NCBI RefSeq assembly: GCF_003967535.1
Contig: NZ_BIFR01000001.1
Location: 1,355,493 to 1,419,492 of the forward strand
Direction of reading: 5' to 3'
Source of the DNA: Tengunoibacter tsumagoiensis
GTDB taxonomy: Bacteria; Chloroflexota; Ktedonobacteria; Ktedonobacterales; Ktedonobacteraceae
Length of the DNA stretch: 64,000 nucleotides
Positions 62,486 to 64,000 of the stretch are shown here, one piece after another. A program made the position numbers and the translations under genes. The notes under the pieces are model-generated. The model saw nothing but the letters and a program-made list of their open reading frames with translations, was not told the DNA's origin and made no database searches. The first letter of the stretch is position 1. Each line of letters opens with the position of its first letter.

Positions 62486-62514
62486 TTGTGACTTATAGAG
62501 GGATACGCTATAAT
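62486..62514 (+). promoter_or_regulatory. Promoter placed for a leaderless mnmE transcript
   Basis: TTGTGA (62486-62491), a 17-base spacer and an exact TATAAT (62509-62514). Transcription would begin about 62520-62522, on the A of the mnmE ATG (62521). Confidence 0.62.
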
Positions 62515-62520
62515 TTAGCC

Positions 62521-63930
62521 ATGCAAAACGATACTATTGCCGCCATTGCCACGCCTCAAGGTGTTGGAGGGATTGGAGTCATCCGTGTCAGTGGGTCTGA
62601 CGCTTTTGCGTTGGTCAGCCCACTCTTTCGCCGCAGGGCCAATGACCAGATTCCACCTTCTCACCAACTCACATATGGGCATATCATAGATCCACAGAGC
62701 CAGGAATTGCTGGATGAAGTCCTGGTTGCCTTTATGCGTGCGCCTCATACATACACCCGAGAAGATGTCGTTGAGATTCAGGGGCATGGAGGACCTCTTG
62801 TCTTAAAGCGCCTCCTTCGAGCAGTATTGGCTCAGGGAGCCCGGATGGCTAATCCAGGAGAGTTTACCTTACGTGCTTTTTTAAACGGGCGTCTTGATTT
62901 AGCCCAGGCTGAGTCAGTCATGGACCTCATCGAATCGCAGACAGAGGTAGGGCGGCGCCTGGCAGTGCAACAGTTGCAGGGTCAACTGTCATCGCAATTG
63001 CAAGAGGCGCGACACACCATTTTGGGCGTGGTTGCCCGCATTGAAGCGAGTATTGATTTCCCTGAAGATGATGTTCCTACTCCAACAGTTGCCGAACTGG
63101 TGCCCATCGTTTCTCTGGCCCAGAGACAGATTGCTCAGCTATTAGCGGGATCGGAACAGGGCCGGCTCTATCGCCAGGGGCTACGTACAGCGATTATTGG
63201 CCGTCCCAATGTTGGCAAATCTAGCCTGCTCAATGCGTTGCTTCGTACCGAACGTGCCATCGTCACCTCAGTAGCAGGTACCACGCGCGATACAGTTGAA
63301 GAAGTTGCCAACCTGCGTGGCATCCCCCTTCATCTTATTGACACCGCAGGAATCACACCAACCGATGATCCTGTCGAACAGATTGGGATTCAAAGAAGTC
63401 GTGCGGCAGCTGAAAGCGCGGATGTCATTCTGCTGGTCTTTGATGGCGCTACTCCCCTGACTGTTCAGGATCGTCAGATTATGGACGAGCTACAAGCGTT
63501 AGGATTTGGCGCCCGTGAAAAGTCCTCGTCGCGTTCGGTCGTGCTTGTGCTTAACAAAGCCGATTGTCAGCAGAGAGTCGAGACTGGTGAACTGCAAGAA
63601 ATCTGGCCTGATGCACCGCTAGTTGCTACTTCAACACTCTCGGGGCAAGGACTAGCAGATCTAGAAGAAGCTATTGTCGAACTGGCACTGTCAGGAAAGT
63701 TACAGAGTAATGAGAACGTTCTGGTGACCAGCGCTCGTCATCAAGATGCACTGAGACGAGCAGCAGAGCATATAGATGCCGCCATCGCTTCATTGCAGAA
63801 GAACCTTCCGCTTGATTTTGTGTCCATCGACTTAAGGGCTGGATACGACGTGTTGGGTGAAGTCACCGGCGAGACAGCAAGTGATGATCTGCTAGATAAA
63901 ATATTTCACGAATTTTGTATTGGAAAATAG
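62521..63930 (+). CDS. mnmE: tRNA-modifying GTPase MnmE
   Basis: A 469-residue GTPase that with MnmG makes the 5-carboxymethylaminomethyl group on U34 of tRNAs. The N-terminus 'DTIAAIATPQGVGGIGVIRV' matches the family start and fixes ATG 62521; a GTG at 62488 lies before the predicted transcription start. The G domain has GRPNVGKSSLLNALL (G1), 'DTAGI' (G3) and 'NKAD' (G4). The C-terminus is CIGK with the conserved Cys. No Shine-Dalgarno site at normal distance, so translation may be leaderless. Confidence 0.96.
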   Translation: MQNDTIAAIATPQGVGGIGVIRVSGSDAFALVSPLFRRRANDQIPPSHQLTYGHIIDPQSQELLDEVLVAFMRAPHTYTREDVVEIQGHGGPLVLKRLLRAVLAQGARMANPGEFTLRAFLNGRLDLAQAESVMDLIESQTEVGRRLAVQQLQGQLSSQLQEARHTILGVVARIEASIDFPEDDVPTPTVAELVPIVSLAQRQIAQLLAGSEQGRLYRQGLRTAIIGRPNVGKSSLLNALLRTERAIVTSVAGTTRDTVEEVANLRGIPLHLIDTAGITPTDDPVEQIGIQRSRAAAESADVILLVFDGATPLTVQDRQIMDELQALGFGAREKSSSRSVVLVLNKADCQQRVETGELQEIWPDAPLVATSTLSGQGLADLEEAIVELALSGKLQSNENVLVTSARHQDALRRAAEHIDAAIASLQKNLPLDFVSIDLRAGYDVLGEVTGETASDDLLDKIFHEFCIGK

Positions 63931-63938
63931 TTTCCGTT

Positions 63939-63991
63939 TTATGCAGGTCTATGTATGCACAAATGTCGCCGTATGAGAAGGGCCTGCATAA
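63939..63991. terminator. Inverted repeat after mnmE at the window end
   Basis: TTATGCAGG (63939-63947) pairs with CCTGCATAA (63983-63991). The loop is long (35 bases) and the window ends soon after, so this is tentative. Confidence 0.35.
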
Positions 63992-64000
63992 GACACTCCC

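Noticed and set aside
62488..62520. GTG 62488 as start of mnmE
   Set aside because: It lies within the promoter and before the conserved N-terminus of the family.

Overview
The window looks like chromosomal DNA of a Ktedonobacteria-type Chloroflexota (an inference from gene content, not a database result). The signs are an XRE-TPR regulator pair, HEAT/WD40 proteins joined to an ECF sigma factor, very large FtsX-like ABC permeases, a GH74 xyloglucanase with its own GntR regulator, a DnaB-DnaD-DnaI-type replication operon, and base composition near balanced by eye. No phage, IS element or CRISPR array was seen.

Left part (about 0-17 kb), mostly minus strand: GH74 xyloglucanase; a plus-strand GntR/LacI-type regulator sharing a 12-14 bp palindrome with it; ftsH; an NmrA-like reductase; a HAD / methyltransferase / FAD-oxidoreductase operon; clpP; and a dnaB-dnaD-dnaI-like operon. 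At 17.47-17.60 kb a dense cluster of DnaA-box-like sites lies where the coding strand switches, so it is a candidate oriC or a DnaA-controlled locus.

Middle part (17.8-31 kb), mostly plus strand: two cyclophilins, a membrane protein, an Rpn-type nuclease (minus), and then a histidine kinase / response regulator / 7-bladed propeller operon followed by an ABC permease with two ATPases. The kinase operon and the ABC operon share an almost identical promoter module: an inverted repeat with core CCCCC-ATCT-GGGGG, then GGGTGTT at fixed distance, then a TATACT -10. This suggests one regulon, probably run by the response regulator.

31-45 kb, minus strand: ECF sigma / HEAT-TM-WD40 / ABC permease operon, a 4-TM protein, a type I signal peptidase with Thr in place of the nucleophile Ser, a GT2+GT-B fusion translationally coupled to a Wzx-like flippase, a second ECF-like sigma factor, a small zinc-binding protein, and tandem tRNA-Gln(CUG) genes.

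45-64 kb: malate dehydrogenase, rsmI, an acyl-CoA-ligase-like gene, two XRE-TPR paralogues each preceded by a 10-3-10 inverted repeat, a sigma-like / zinc-anti-sigma-like pair, moaC, aroC, a tandem pair of class B penicillin-binding proteins with six conserved cysteines, fdhD, and mnmE (probably leaderless). MoaC and FdhD both serve molybdenum enzymes.

Start codons were moved inward for many genes where a Shine-Dalgarno site, a promoter or a neighbouring gene made the longest reading frame unlikely.
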